Positions 43,005 to 52,481 of a DNA stretch of 64,000 nt are shown here, in pieces. A model generated the notes under the pieces. That model was not told the DNA's origin and did no database searches. It worked only from the letters and a program-made list of their open reading frames with translations. The stretch comes from a virus. The translations under genes and the position numbers were made by a program. Positions within the stretch are counted from its first letter, which is position 1. Each line of letters starts with the position of its first letter. The stretch spans positions 1-64,000 of IMG/VR virus record IMGVR_UViG_3300009008_002419; one strand, given 5' to 3'.

Positions 43005-44143
43005 TACCAGCCTTCCTTCATGATAGATACAATAAATTCTCTTTGTTCTTTTGTTACCCACCAGCCAACAGGAATTGAAATTAATTTTTGTTGAACTTCA
43101 TTTAAATTGGGTAATAAGGTTTTGAAGTTACTAACACAAGAATGTATATCATTTCTTTCGTGTACTTGACTTACCATAATATTATTTTGTTTCATTTTAA
43201 GCATAAAGTCAGTTTTCCTTTCTACTAACAGGCTATACAACCAAAAGGAAGAATTCATAGTTGAGTTGCGCTCTAATAAAGTTACATCTTTTATGCCTAC
43301 TAATTCCTTATCATAGAAAGCTGCATTATTTCTTTGTTTATTAACAATCTCATCTAAATGTTTAAAGTTTTCTTTCCCTATTGAGGCATTTACATCATTC
43401 ATGTGAAATTTAAAACCCCATTCTGAAATATCTTCTTCACATCTAAAATCTTTTCGATTTGAGTCACGATTAATACCATACCACCTAAGTAATTTGGCTC
43501 GCTTATGATATTCAAGGGTAGGTGAAATAAGAATTCCTCCATCAACTGCAGTTATATGCTTTATTGCTTGTAGACTGAAAGTACAAAAATTGTTATGGCT
43601 ATATCCTAAGGGTTCTCCTTTATAGGTACTTCCCATTGCGTGAGCGCAATCTTCAATAACCATGGGTCTAAAACCAAAGGTTACTTGTGCTCGATTTTGT
43701 ATATCTACAATTTTGTCTAAGTCAATGGGGTACCCTCCCCAATGAACCACGAATATAACTTTCGTATGCTTAGTTATTTTTCGTTCTAAATCAGTAAGAT
43801 CCATATTTAAATTATTCTTATCAATATCAACCCATTTAATGTTTAAGTTATTTGCTAGAACTGGCCAGTTTGTTGCAGTACATGTTAGTGGGGTACATAG
43901 AACTTCATCACCTTCTTGTAATCCTGGCCAAGTACTACTCTCTCTTTTAAGTAGATGAAGGGCTAGATGTTCAGCGGAGGTTGCTGCATTAGTTGTAGCT
44001 ACTAAATTATTTTTGAAGTGTTTTTTTAAATCAGCTTCAAATTCTTTTACTATAGGGCCTTGCCCTATAAACCCACTTCGTAAAACGTTTGCGGATGCTT
44101 CAATTGCCGCCTCTGACATATAAACTTTAAAAAGTGGTATCAT
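43004..44143 (-). CDS. DegT/DnrJ/EryC1-family sugar aminotransferase
   Basis: 379 residues. It has the family's N-terminus (IPLFKVYM, FIGQGPIVKEFE), TTNAATSAEHLALHLL, VIEDCAHAMGS and the PLP Lys in SLQAIKHIT near residue 188. It transfers an amino group to a keto-sugar nucleotide. Four bases overlap the reductase gene. Part of the sugar cluster. Confidence 0.85.
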   Translation of the reverse strand: MIPLFKVYMSEAAIEASANVLRSGFIGQGPIVKEFEADLKKHFKNNLVATTNAATSAEHLALHLLKRESSTWPGLQEGDEVLCTPLTCTATNWPVLANNLNIKWVDIDKNNLNMDLTDLERKITKHTKVIFVVHWGGYPIDLDKIVDIQNRAQVTFGFRPMVIEDCAHAMGSTYKGEPLGYSHNNFCTFSLQAIKHITAVDGGILISPTLEYHKRAKLLRWYGINRDSNRKDFRCEEDISEWGFKFHMNDVNASIGKENFKHLDEIVNKQRNNAAFYDKELVGIKDVTLLERNSTMNSSFWLYSLLVERKTDFMLKMKQNNIMVSQVHERNDIHSCVSNFKTLLPNLNEVQQKLISIPVGWWVTKEQREFIVSIMKEGW

Positions 44144-44868
44144 TTTAAATCCTTAATTTTAGTTAAGTCCATACGAATATCACATGGAATATATTCAGTC
44201 GCTGTCTTCCGCGACACAGATTTTATATTTGGTTTACTTGCTTTAGCAAATTCATACACAGTTTTGTAATTTGATGATCCTAGATTGATAATCCCCTCTT
44301 CATTATTTTTAATTAGTTGAATAATAATGGGTGCAGCCTCATCTACATAAATAGACGATTTTTGAAAATCAAAAAAAGCTTGATCATGTCTAAAGGGTCT
44401 TGGATAATGTGCACTGCGAATTATAAGATGTTTGGGCACAGCTCTTACCGAACACTCTCCGCCTAATTTAGACCAAGCGTAATCATTTATAGGCAATAGA
44501 GGATCGGTTTCCTTGTAGGGGCCCTTAGTTCCAGGGTATACATAATCAGTTGATATGTATATTAATTTGATATTATATTGAATACAAGTTAGCGCTAAAT
44601 TTGCAGTTGCAATTATGTTTGTTTGAATACTAATTTCTGGAGAAATTGTGTGTTGTTTCATAGGCGCAGTCAACGCTGCAGTATGTAAAACAATGTCTGG
44701 AATATTAAGTTTAATGTGTGACTGTAATGCAATGTTATCTGTAATGTCTAAATCATTTTTTGGAACAAATTTAAAAGCAACGTTTTGATCATTTAGTTTT
44801 TTTAATTCTGTAGCTAGTAGTCCATTTCCACCAGTTACTAGCACTCTTATTTGTTTTCTGTTGTCCAT
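44140..44868 (-). CDS. RmlD-like NAD(P)-dependent sugar reductase
   Basis: 242 residues. Rossmann loop VTGGNGLLATEL near the start, DLDITD, and the SDR catalytic pair YISTDYVYPG and YAWSK near residues 105 and 137. The family reduces 4-keto-6-deoxy sugar nucleotides. Shorter than RmlD (about 290). Overlaps the cupin gene by 22 bases. Confidence 0.8.
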   Translation of the reverse strand: MDNRKQIRVLVTGGNGLLATELKKLNDQNVAFKFVPKNDLDITDNIALQSHIKLNIPDIVLHTAALTAPMKQHTISPEISIQTNIIATANLALTCIQYNIKLIYISTDYVYPGTKGPYKETDPLLPINDYAWSKLGGECSVRAVPKHLIIRSAHYPRPFRHDQAFFDFQKSSIYVDEAAPIIIQLIKNNEEGIINLGSSNYKTVYEFAKASKPNIKSVSRKTATEYIPCDIRMDLTKIKDLK

Positions 44869-45263
44869 GTTTCTTCAAAATCTCCTGGCTTGGCTCTGTG
44901 TTCATCATTCGGATCATATTTATGGTCTACACCATATAATAGAATAGATCCTGGTTCTAGAGCCATGTATCCATGCCAGGTCTCTGGTGGAATTTTTAAA
45001 ACTTTCATATTTTTATCAGATAGGTATTCAAATTTCACTGGTGCTGAGTTATTCTGAGATTTTCGTTCAATTTGGTGATCTTTTAGACCCACCTTAAAGG
45101 AACCTTTTATACAAACCCAATAATCGGTTTGATGGCTATGTTTGTGCCATGCTACGACGTGATTAGTTTTATTAACATATGATAAATTAATTTGCCAGTT
45201 TTCATTTAATTCTGGAAAAATATTTATCAGTCGTTGTGCTCTATCGTCTTCGTGAAAAATCAT
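44847..45263 (-). CDS. RmlC-like cupin, sugar epimerase or isomerase
   Basis: 138 residues with the RmlC/WxcM cupin pattern: HKHSHQTDYWVCIKGSFKVGL and IPPETWHGYMALEPGS, followed by DHKYDPNDEHRA. Acts on keto-sugar nucleotides in this family. It lies between a methyltransferase and the reductase in one operon. Confidence 0.75.
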   Translation of the reverse strand: MIFHEDDRAQRLINIFPELNENWQINLSYVNKTNHVVAWHKHSHQTDYWVCIKGSFKVGLKDHQIERKSQNNSAPVKFEYLSDKNMKVLKIPPETWHGYMALEPGSILLYGVDHKYDPNDEHRAKPGDFEETWTTENK

Positions 45264-46453
45264 ATAATAAATCTTACATTAGGTGTATGTGTTATAAAAG
45301 CCCCACCTTTATGAATAAACTCTTTTTCATTTTTAATAATTTCGTCTAAAAAATTCCAAGCCCCTAAAAATGCAATGTCTGCATTATTGACTAGGTCTTT
45401 ACTATAGGATTTTATAGGAATATGTGTACCAGGAGCAAATTTATCAACTTTTTCTGGGGTAGTATCTAAAATATAATCAATTAAAGTTTTGTCTATTCCA
45501 CAAAAATTAAATACAGTAGCACTTTTTGCTGTTGCTCCGTATGAAATGATTGTTTTCCCTTGTTTTTTATACTCCTTAAGCATACTCATTAGTATATTTT
45601 TATTTGCTTCTACTGATGAAGCAAATGCTCTTAAAGCGTCTAGCTGAAGAACTCCTGCTTCCAGATCCAACACTTGTTGAACTAGGGGACTAATTTGTTT
45701 AGTGCCAATATGCCCAATGTATACTCTATTTGATCCACCATGGATATGCGGTAGCCGCTGCACATTAAAAATTTCTAATCCACTGCCTTGTAATAAATTG
45801 TGAATTGCAGTAATAGAGAATACAGTTGGGTGTTCATCATAAAATTGATCATATGAATTTCTCTTTAAAACTTCAATTAAAGAAGGGTCTTCTAGTATAA
45901 AAATTCCGTCTTTATGGAGTATCGTTGAAATGGCCTTAAATGCTTCTTTTATTGTGGGAATATGTGAGAAAGTGTTAGATGAAAAAATCTTTGGTATTCT
46001 TCCATGTTCTTCCAGTAGTTTTTGTGCTAAATCATTTGTCCAAAACTCAGCGTAAGTTTTGTACCCTTTGTTGTTAGTTTCTTTAGCAAAATTTTTACAA
46101 GGTTCAATTGCAATTGAAGTACTAGAGTCAAAATTAAATAGTAGAGTACCATCATTACTTCCGATTTCTAAAAAATTTATACCTTTAAACTTTGGCGGGG
46201 TAGGTAACAGCTTAATTGAGTTTGCAGCACTTTGTAAATGCTGTGTAAAAGTTTTTGATAGTCCAGCACGATAAGGATATTTTTCATTAAACATAGTTTC
46301 TGGATCTATGTTCATTGCTGTTGTAGTAACTTCTTTAGTCTCATCATCAAAAAATAATCTTAAATTATATAGAGTTTCTTTGTCGGTTGGGCTAGTTAGT
46401 AAATTATTGGCTAATGGTTGTGCACCTAAGTTAAGGAATTCTACTTTTGCCAA
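45260..46453 (-). CDS. Sugar C-methyltransferase, N-terminally shortened
   Basis: 397 residues. SAM-binding NFLEIGSNDGTLLFNF near residue 95 and the C-terminal half with YGATAKSATVFNF match deoxysugar C-methyltransferases. The family normally starts with a four-Cys zinc domain before LGxxPLANxL; here the protein begins at FLNLGAQPLANNLL, so the zinc Cys are missing. It adds a branch methyl to the sugar. Confidence 0.75.
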   Translation of the reverse strand: MAKVEFLNLGAQPLANNLLTSPTDKETLYNLRLFFDDETKEVTTTAMNIDPETMFNEKYPYRAGLSKTFTQHLQSAANSIKLLPTPPKFKGINFLEIGSNDGTLLFNFDSSTSIAIEPCKNFAKETNNKGYKTYAEFWTNDLAQKLLEEHGRIPKIFSSNTFSHIPTIKEAFKAISTILHKDGIFILEDPSLIEVLKRNSYDQFYDEHPTVFSITAIHNLLQGSGLEIFNVQRLPHIHGGSNRVYIGHIGTKQISPLVQQVLDLEAGVLQLDALRAFASSVEANKNILMSMLKEYKKQGKTIISYGATAKSATVFNFCGIDKTLIDYILDTTPEKVDKFAPGTHIPIKSYSKDLVNNADIAFLGAWNFLDEIIKNEKEFIHKGGAFITHTPNVRFII

Positions 46454-47229
46454 TGCTGTCCTCGCTTTATATAGTTAGTGTTAAAATCAGTACAGGATAT
46501 TTGATATAGTTTTTGAAATAAAGTTTCCCTATGCTGTCTATGTTTATTATAATTAGTTAGTTTACTTGTGGTGCTTTGCTGTAAATGATAGATTAAACTA
46601 TTAGGGGAATTAACAAATAATCTACACCCTACATCCCAAAAACGTTTCGCTAAACCTTCTTCACTTCCGATGGCGAGACCAAACCGTTCATCATAACCAC
46701 CAACTTTTTTCCAGTATTTAGTTGGCAACAGACAAGGTAGTGCAGTGCTATATAAATCTGGGACAGTGTTTAAAAATTTGGGGTAATCTATCAAAAGTCT
46801 TTCTTCCTGAAAATCGTTTGGGGTCCTTCCGTAATCTTCATTTCCTATTGTCCACGGGGCTTGGCCTATAGGTTCAATCATTGTTGAGTTTATCCAGAAT
46901 TTGTCATCGTTTATTTGTTTTACAGTGTTAAAAAGTTCGATGTCCCATTTAGGTAATAAATACATATCATCATCAACTAAGTAAATAAAATCAGAAGTGG
47001 CTAATTGGCTTACTGTATTTGTACCTACGGCTAGTCCTTCGTTTTTTGAACTGTAAGAATAATTTTGAATTTTATTATCTGTGATCCAATCTAAAAATTC
47101 TTCTGAAACTTCGTTAACATGTATGTTAATTTCGTGCTCAATTGCACTATTCTTTTGGATACTACTCACTAATAACTTTGTCTGTTCTAAACTATTCCAA
47201 CTACAAATTAAAATACTAATTGATTCCAT
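46441..47229 (-). CDS. GT2-family glycosyltransferase
   Basis: 262 residues. SILICSWNSLEQTKLLV at the start, a YLVDDDMYLLPKWD metal-binding region (DDD at about 92) and a nearby EEG-type acceptor motif are GT-A features. Overlaps the methyltransferase start by 13 bases. Confidence 0.75.
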   Translation of the reverse strand: MESISILICSWNSLEQTKLLVSSIQKNSAIEHEINIHVNEVSEEFLDWITDNKIQNYSYSSKNEGLAVGTNTVSQLATSDFIYLVDDDMYLLPKWDIELFNTVKQINDDKFWINSTMIEPIGQAPWTIGNEDYGRTPNDFQEERLLIDYPKFLNTVPDLYSTALPCLLPTKYWKKVGGYDERFGLAIGSEEGLAKRFWDVGCRLFVNSPNSLIYHLQQSTTSKLTNYNKHRQHRETLFQKLYQISCTDFNTNYIKRGQHWQK

Positions 47230-48008
47230 TAGTTTATTTCCTCATAGTATAGACCATCGTTTAAAGCATTGGAGGCTATACACCTGTTTTTTGCTACAAT
47301 AGCTAACTTTGAAGCTATATCCCATTCCCTGCCAATATAGACTTTCGAAAGATTTAATCGTTCTTGGTCACTTATTGTATCTAAATCTGTATTTTCGGCA
47401 TCATATAAAATTTTGGCCTTCTTTTTCCGCCCATTGTCGCTATCATACCAAATATCCTTTAATCCAGTTAAAGTAGCATGATTAATAAAATAATATTGAC
47501 CATGAATGTGTACCTCATCTCTATTAAATTGGCTATACAATAAAATGTCATCATTATTTGGATGACCTGTTTTTAATTTCATTGTTAAACCGTAGGCTAA
47601 AGGTTTAGTAATTTCTGTAAATCGGGATAGTATATTTAAAGCCCACTTAGGCTTTGTAGGATAAACTACATCATCGATCTGAAATAAAAATAAATCAAAG
47701 TTATCCATTAAAGTCTGATCAGTATTCATTAAATATTTCATTGATGCAAGCCAGCATCCTATATTAGGTATCTGTCTAAAGTGCCAATTTTCTTTTGTTA
47801 TAAACGTTTGTACCCACGATAAATACTCTGGGTGCTTGCTGCCTGTGTCCATAATAAAATATTCTGTATCAACACCTGAGTTGTTAATATCATGTTGCTC
47901 ACAACTAAGTTTAAATTTAGAAAAAAAATCATCTATTGTTGGATTATTCTCAGGGCGTTTAGATCGTTCTGATATATTGGTGGTTATAAATACGCCTAGT
48001 TTACTCAT
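47229..48008 (-). CDS. Glycosyltransferase-like protein, paralogue 1
   Basis: 259 residues with the GT-A-like frame VFITTNI, YFIMDTGSKHPEYLSW, FLFQIDDVVYP (DxD-like) and YIGREWD. It shares all four blocks with the protein at 48606, so the pair arose by duplication. Overlaps the methyltransferase by four bases. Sugar donor unknown. Confidence 0.65.
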   Translation of the reverse strand: MSKLGVFITTNISERSKRPENNPTIDDFFSKFKLSCEQHDINNSGVDTEYFIMDTGSKHPEYLSWVQTFITKENWHFRQIPNIGCWLASMKYLMNTDQTLMDNFDLFLFQIDDVVYPTKPKWALNILSRFTEITKPLAYGLTMKLKTGHPNNDDILLYSQFNRDEVHIHGQYYFINHATLTGLKDIWYDSDNGRKKKAKILYDAENTDLDTISDQERLNLSKVYIGREWDIASKLAIVAKNRCIASNALNDGLYYEEIN

Positions 48009-48601
48009 TTGATTAAAACCCCAATACCACCATAATATGTATGAGAATTAAATTCAAGTTTTGTACCTTTAAGTTCGTTCCATAATTTACAAGCTTCGGC
48101 GTTTACTGCACGATGATGTGGTGTATCATTAATATCGTGAAAAGCTATAATTCCACCTGGTCGTACTAACGGACCATACATTTCGTAGTCCTGCTTAACT
48201 CCTTCATATGTATGGTCACCGTCAATAAACAAGAAATCTAATTCTGCTACTTTAGTTTTTACTGCTTCGAGGCTTGTAGAGTCATGTGAATTCCCAGCGA
48301 TAAGAAAAATTTCCGGCGAAAGGTTCTCTAAATACTCATTTCTTTTTTCATGTACTTTTCCTAAGTAAGGATGATCGTTTAAAACCCACCCTCCATGAAT
48401 TCCTCCAGGGAGATCTAGTGAAATTTGTACACCCCCTGATTGGGCTAATTTATTAAAAACATACATAGTCCCTCCAAATTTAGTACCTATTTCCAGAAAA
48501 TTTTTGATGTTTTGTTTCTCTAGGAATAAAGCGAAGCTTGTAAATTCATCACGATCTTGAGCCATTCCGATTTGAAAACCTTTATCAATTAATTCATTCA
48601 T
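48005..48601 (-). CDS. CmcI/class I SAM-dependent methyltransferase
   Basis: 198 residues. FLEIGTKFGGTMYVF binds SAM, FIDGDHTYEGVKQDYEMYGPLVRPGG is the CmcI/macrocin-type metal site. Likely O-methylates a sugar in the cluster. Confidence 0.8.
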   Translation of the reverse strand: MNELIDKGFQIGMAQDRDEFTSFALFLEKQNIKNFLEIGTKFGGTMYVFNKLAQSGGVQISLDLPGGIHGGWVLNDHPYLGKVHEKRNEYLENLSPEIFLIAGNSHDSTSLEAVKTKVAELDFLFIDGDHTYEGVKQDYEMYGPLVRPGGIIAFHDINDTPHHRAVNAEACKLWNELKGTKLEFNSHTYYGGIGVLIK

Positions 48602-48605
48602 TGTT

Positions 48606-49430
48606 TTACCTTTTATGAAGCTGTAATGCTAGAAATTTATTTCCTACATATTCAGTCAGTTCTTTGTTTAGTAGACGCGTGATCCTAAGTGCCATGTCTA
48701 CTTCTCGACCAATATGGATGTTATCCAGAGTTTGCCGATGATCATTGATCTGTTCTACTTCTGTATAATTTTTATTTTCCCACTTGCTTTGGTAGTCCAT
48801 TGCTTCTTGTGATTGTATAGGATTATACCATTCACGGGCAAGATCTCTAAGTGTATTTCTGTTGATTAGCCACCAGTCTCCGTGTAAGTGGGGTATTGTT
48901 TCAATATCCACTATATTCCACATTTGTGCTATGTGTGGGCAACATTTTCGGTGGTCAATTAAACCGTCGGGCCCTAGTCGGATAGTGTCCACGTATCTTC
49001 CCATGAGTCCAGCGTTATTGTGTTCTTCAAATTGACTAATTAAATCTGTCGCCCATTTGTCAGCAATAGGCTCAACACCGTCATCAATGTGGAATATAAA
49101 ATATTCATATTTATCTTGTAACTTAGTATCCGTATGCATACAGTGCTTTAAGCTAGCTGTAAATCCACCTGTATTTGGAATATTCCTTATATGTAAATTT
49201 TCCCAGTCATTGGAGTATTTGTCTAACCATCTTAGGAAGTCAGGATGTGTACTGCCAGTATCCATAATATAAATATCAAGATCTTTTTTGCTGAGTCCAC
49301 TATCTAAATTCATATAATTATGAATTACAGTGTTTGTATAATACTCAACTATGTAATCATTTACTCTTCTACCATGCCTTGTATTATCATTTACTAGGTG
49401 AGTAGTTATAAATACAGCTAATTTCTTCAT
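48606..49430 (-). CDS. Glycosyltransferase-like protein, paralogue 2
   Basis: 274 residues, homologous to the protein at 47229 (VFITTHL, YIMDTGSTHPDFLRW, FHIDDGVEP, HIGREVD). The duplicated pair may add successive sugars. Four bases separate it from its neighbours on both sides. Confidence 0.65.
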   Translation of the reverse strand: MKKLAVFITTHLVNDNTRHGRRVNDYIVEYYTNTVIHNYMNLDSGLSKKDLDIYIMDTGSTHPDFLRWLDKYSNDWENLHIRNIPNTGGFTASLKHCMHTDTKLQDKYEYFIFHIDDGVEPIADKWATDLISQFEEHNNAGLMGRYVDTIRLGPDGLIDHRKCCPHIAQMWNIVDIETIPHLHGDWWLINRNTLRDLAREWYNPIQSQEAMDYQSKWENKNYTEVEQINDHRQTLDNIHIGREVDMALRITRLLNKELTEYVGNKFLALQLHKR

Positions 49431-49774
49431 ACATCAAGTTCTGGTTTTTGTCCCATTATTCGTTCTTCAAGATTAGCTTCATCTTGATCTTCTGGTAATA
49501 CAGCAGTTCTTACTTCCTCCAGTACGCGGTAGTTTCCTTCATTTATAACATCATGTAAAAACTTATCTAACTTATTTTTAATATGGCTTCTGGATTCATT
49601 AGCTAATTTTAATCCTCGATAAAGACGGTCAATTAGTTCTAAGTCTTGTGAATCATTGCGCTGTTCAAATTCAATTCTTCTTACAAAGTCTGCTAGTTTA
49701 ATGTTTTCAATACATAATCTATCGAGTAAGTGTGAAAATGAATCTACATTTTGTATGTATAGTTTATTTTTCAT
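49427..49774 (-). CDS. Hypothetical helical protein
   Basis: 115 residues, charged and helical, in the sugar cluster with a four-base overlap to the next gene. No motif. It could be a chaperone or regulator of the cluster. Confidence 0.45.
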   Translation of the reverse strand: MKNKLYIQNVDSFSHLLDRLCIENIKLADFVRRIEFEQRNDSQDLELIDRLYRGLKLANESRSHIKNKLDKFLHDVINEGNYRVLEEVRTAVLPEDQDEANLEERIMGQKPELDV

Positions 49775-49786
49775 AAAGTTTTTCGG

Positions 49787-50638
49787 TTAAATAAATTGTT
49801 GAGCAATATCAATTATTTGTTGTGCAAAATTATCTCGGTTATACTTTTGTACTTTATGGAAACCTTGCTCAGCAATTTGTTCGCGTTCAGCTTCGTGTTC
49901 TAAATAGTAATTAATTTTATCCTTTGCATCCTGTTTGGAATTAAAAATAACTAGATGCTTGCCATCTTCAAAAATGTCTTGTCGGCCGGTCCAATCTTGA
50001 GTTATTAGAAAACCTTTGGCTGCTGGGATTTTATACACTCTATCAGAGGCACCATCTGCAGTAACTAGATTTAGATTGATTTTAGATTGACTTACAACCT
50101 TTGAAAAGTTCGTTCCAAAAGCATTACTAAAATGTGTGAAATTTAAGTAGTCTCTGTAATCAGCACGCTGACCATAAATTCCACCAATAAACGATAAGTC
50201 ATATATTTTCTTTAATCCCCAGGGCTTATCAATCAAATGATCAAAACCTTCGACTACGTGATAGCAATGTGGAATGTATCTTTTAATTTTCTGTAAAATA
50301 TTAACTTTATCAATACAAGTAAAAGTTGATACTCTGGCTTTTTGTTCAAATTCTCTGTTCCAGTTACATAATGCATCCATAAACCAAAAACATACAACTG
50401 TATTTTTTGCCATTTCTTTTATGGCGTCGTTGCTTATACCGTTGCATTTACTCAAAAATATAAGATCTACTTGACGAGAAAGATCAACTAATTCTTGATC
50501 TCGTAAAATATTTCCAATCTGTTTTTCCCGAACTCTGTAATTATATCTTAGAACCTTATGGCCAAGATGTTTAAATCCTCGCGCTTGGCTATTATTTGTT
50601 GAAGTCGTGCTAAATACTGCAACTACTAGTACTTTCAT
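49787..50638 (-). CDS. CgeB-like glycosyltransferase (GT-B)
   Basis: 283 residues. The N-terminal Rossmann half (VLVVAVFSTTS) and C-terminal SDRVYKIPAAKGFLITQDW with ED at FEDGKHLVIF match the CgeB/glycosyltransferase group 1 C-domain. Four bases overlap the next gene. Acceptor unknown. Confidence 0.7.
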   Translation of the reverse strand: MKVLVVAVFSTTSTNNSQARGFKHLGHKVLRYNYRVREKQIGNILRDQELVDLSRQVDLIFLSKCNGISNDAIKEMAKNTVVCFWFMDALCNWNREFEQKARVSTFTCIDKVNILQKIKRYIPHCYHVVEGFDHLIDKPWGLKKIYDLSFIGGIYGQRADYRDYLNFTHFSNAFGTNFSKVVSQSKINLNLVTADGASDRVYKIPAAKGFLITQDWTGRQDIFEDGKHLVIFNSKQDAKDKINYYLEHEAEREQIAEQGFHKVQKYNRDNFAQQIIDIAQQFI

Positions 50639-51252
50639 TTTTCTGGTTTACCCCTTTGTGGTCCAGTTTGTAGTTTTGTAAAAATACCATCAATCCATAT
50701 AATTTTTCCATTTAAGTGATTAGTTAATTTCTCGATAGCACGAAAATCAGCTGCATGATTTCCGTCCCACAAACCTATTTCTTTGTACTTGGAATGAAAA
50801 GCTGTCCCACAATTAGGAATATCTCCACATGCTAAATGGCTCTCCCAATATAACTGCGGCAAAATAATATGCGGAAATTTTGTTTTCCATACATAAATTG
50901 CATCCGTATCCTGAATATGAGAGGCAATAATTTCTAACCCTTTCGGACCACAGAATTCATCATCGTCATCCAATGTTATAATCATTCCTTCCTCTACACC
51001 CTCGTACATTTTATTTATGTAGAGGTTGTAGGGAAAATTTCCATTACCTGTATTTGGAACTTCTTTTTCATAAGAGATAATAGTATCAAAAACGGTTAAG
51101 AGTGGTTTAATATATGTTAAATCATTGGGTTCATCACTCCCCACAATAATACGAACATTTTTATAGGTTTGTTTTCGTATGCTTGTAATACAACGTTTAA
51201 ATGCTTTAGGGCGCCGCGAGGTTCGTATTAAAATGTTAAATAAAATATTCAA
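50635..51252 (-). CDS. GT2-family glycosyltransferase
   Basis: 205 residues. ILIRTSRRPKAFKRCITSI start, IVGSDEPN and ITLDDDDEF (metal-binding DxD) near residue 95. A short GT-A domain without a visible membrane tail, so soluble. Confidence 0.7.
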   Translation of the reverse strand: MNILFNILIRTSRRPKAFKRCITSIRKQTYKNVRIIVGSDEPNDLTYIKPLLTVFDTIISYEKEVPNTGNGNFPYNLYINKMYEGVEEGMIITLDDDDEFCGPKGLEIIASHIQDTDAIYVWKTKFPHIILPQLYWESHLACGDIPNCGTAFHSKYKEIGLWDGNHAADFRAIEKLTNHLNGKIIWIDGIFTKLQTGPQRGKPEK

Positions 51253-51254
51253 TT

Positions 51255-51953
51255 TTATTTCTTTCGTCGGGATTTAGGTGGTTTTCCATTAAAGGGTTTC
51301 GTAAATTTTTCGTTTTTTGGGGGACCTCCCCATTTTTTAATATAGTAACGTTTATTATTTGTAAAGTTATTATTTAATTTTCTATCTTTTTTAATTGTAC
51401 AAGAGTTACGAAAAACAGCAACTTTAAGTAAAGATTGTTCTTTAGCTCCCGGTTTTTCGGCTACAGTGCACCGTCTATCAAAGTCGTTATCTTCGAAATA
51501 AGCAGGAAAAAACTCACTATCAAATGGACCTATATCATAAAATCCTTGTTTAGACACTAAAAAATTTGAAAAACTGGCTTCTCCTAAAATAAAAGGAGCT
51601 TTGGGATTCTGTTTAATTGCCTCGTTAATATCTGAGATTGTGTGCCCTAATACAATATCATCATTTACTAAATATACATAATCCGCCTGAAACTCTCCTT
51701 CGCCCTCTTTAAAAGCTAGCTCCATTATAAAGTTCCAACTATCACTAACTCCTAAGTTTGTTTTTGAATTATGAATGAAACTACGATCCTTAAATTCGGA
51801 AGGAATTAATTTATGTATATTTTGCTTTCCATTATCTACTATTATAATTCTATATAAATCAGACATTGTTTCCACTAAGCCAGCTAAATTTTCTTTTAGA
51901 AGATCAGCCCTATTAATAGTGGGAATTCCTATAACTATTTTATAATTTTTCAT
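51255..51953 (-). CDS. GT2-family glycosyltransferase
   Basis: 232 residues from the ATG at 51953; an upstream ATG would read through the terminator. IVIGIPTINRADLL start, YLVNDDIVLG metal site, YFEDNDFDRRC acceptor-side motif. The C-terminus is Lys/Arg-rich. First gene of the sugar cluster in the reading direction. Confidence 0.7.
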   Translation of the reverse strand: MKNYKIVIGIPTINRADLLKENLAGLVETMSDLYRIIIVDNGKQNIHKLIPSEFKDRSFIHNSKTNLGVSDSWNFIMELAFKEGEGEFQADYVYLVNDDIVLGHTISDINEAIKQNPKAPFILGEASFSNFLVSKQGFYDIGPFDSEFFPAYFEDNDFDRRCTVAEKPGAKEQSLLKVAVFRNSCTIKKDRKLNNNFTNNKRYYIKKWGGPPKNEKFTKPFNGKPPKSRRKK

Positions 51954-51977
51954 GTAAAAGCCGTTTTGAGTAAAATC

Positions 51978-52008
51978 GGGCAGCCCTGCATCCTTCACAG
52001 AGCTGCCC
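51978..52008 (-). terminator. Terminator between recombination genes and sugar cluster
   Basis: GGGCAGCTCTG pairs with CAGGGCTGCCC (one G-U pair) around TGAAGGATG, followed by GATTTTACT on the minus strand. It isolates the sugar cluster from upstream genes. Confidence 0.8.
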
Positions 52009-52019
52009 TAGTTAAAATG

Positions 52020-52448
52020 TTAAGAGAGTAATGCATCCCCTGAAGTAGAGGAATCGTCTGTTTCGATCGGATAGAATCGTGTTATTTTATTCTTAGGCTT
52101 ACCATCAGGAGTGGCATCCTCTTCTAAGTAAGCGCTGGCTCGGGCGCCGTGGAGCTCAAAAGCTAGAGTCTCTTCGTTGATGTCAGTCTTTTCTAAGAGA
52201 TCCTGCTTGCCAGCTGCTTTTAAGAAGTTAATCAGGAAGAAATAGGCTTTTTCGATTAAAACAAAGTTATGCCATACCCTCTGATTTTCTCCTAATACTT
52301 TAAAGGTGCATGAAATCATTGTATTGCCAGAGCTTTTGGCCTCTTTAATTTCTGCACTCTCAACTTCAACATCATAACGCCCTTCCTCAAGAGCGGCGAA
52401 GTCGGTAGTTTCAGTGTTCTCATTAATTTCTTTTAAATTCAAATTCAT
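52020..52448 (-). CDS. DUF669-like ssDNA-binding protein candidate
   Basis: 142 residues, mainly strand, with EGRYDVEVESAEIKEAKSSGNTMI near the start, the DUF669 pattern often found beside Sak4-type ATPases. Acidic C-terminus (DDSSTSGDALLS) resembles SSB tails. Adjacent to the Sak4-like gene, so a phage single-strand binding protein is likely. Confidence 0.6.
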   Translation of the reverse strand: MNLNLKEINENTETTDFAALEEGRYDVEVESAEIKEAKSSGNTMISCTFKVLGENQRVWHNFVLIEKAYFFLINFLKAAGKQDLLEKTDINEETLAFELHGARASAYLEEDATPDGKPKNKITRFYPIETDDSSTSGDALLS

Positions 52449-52481
52449 CTATTTAGTACGTGTCTCCTGTATTATCGATAA

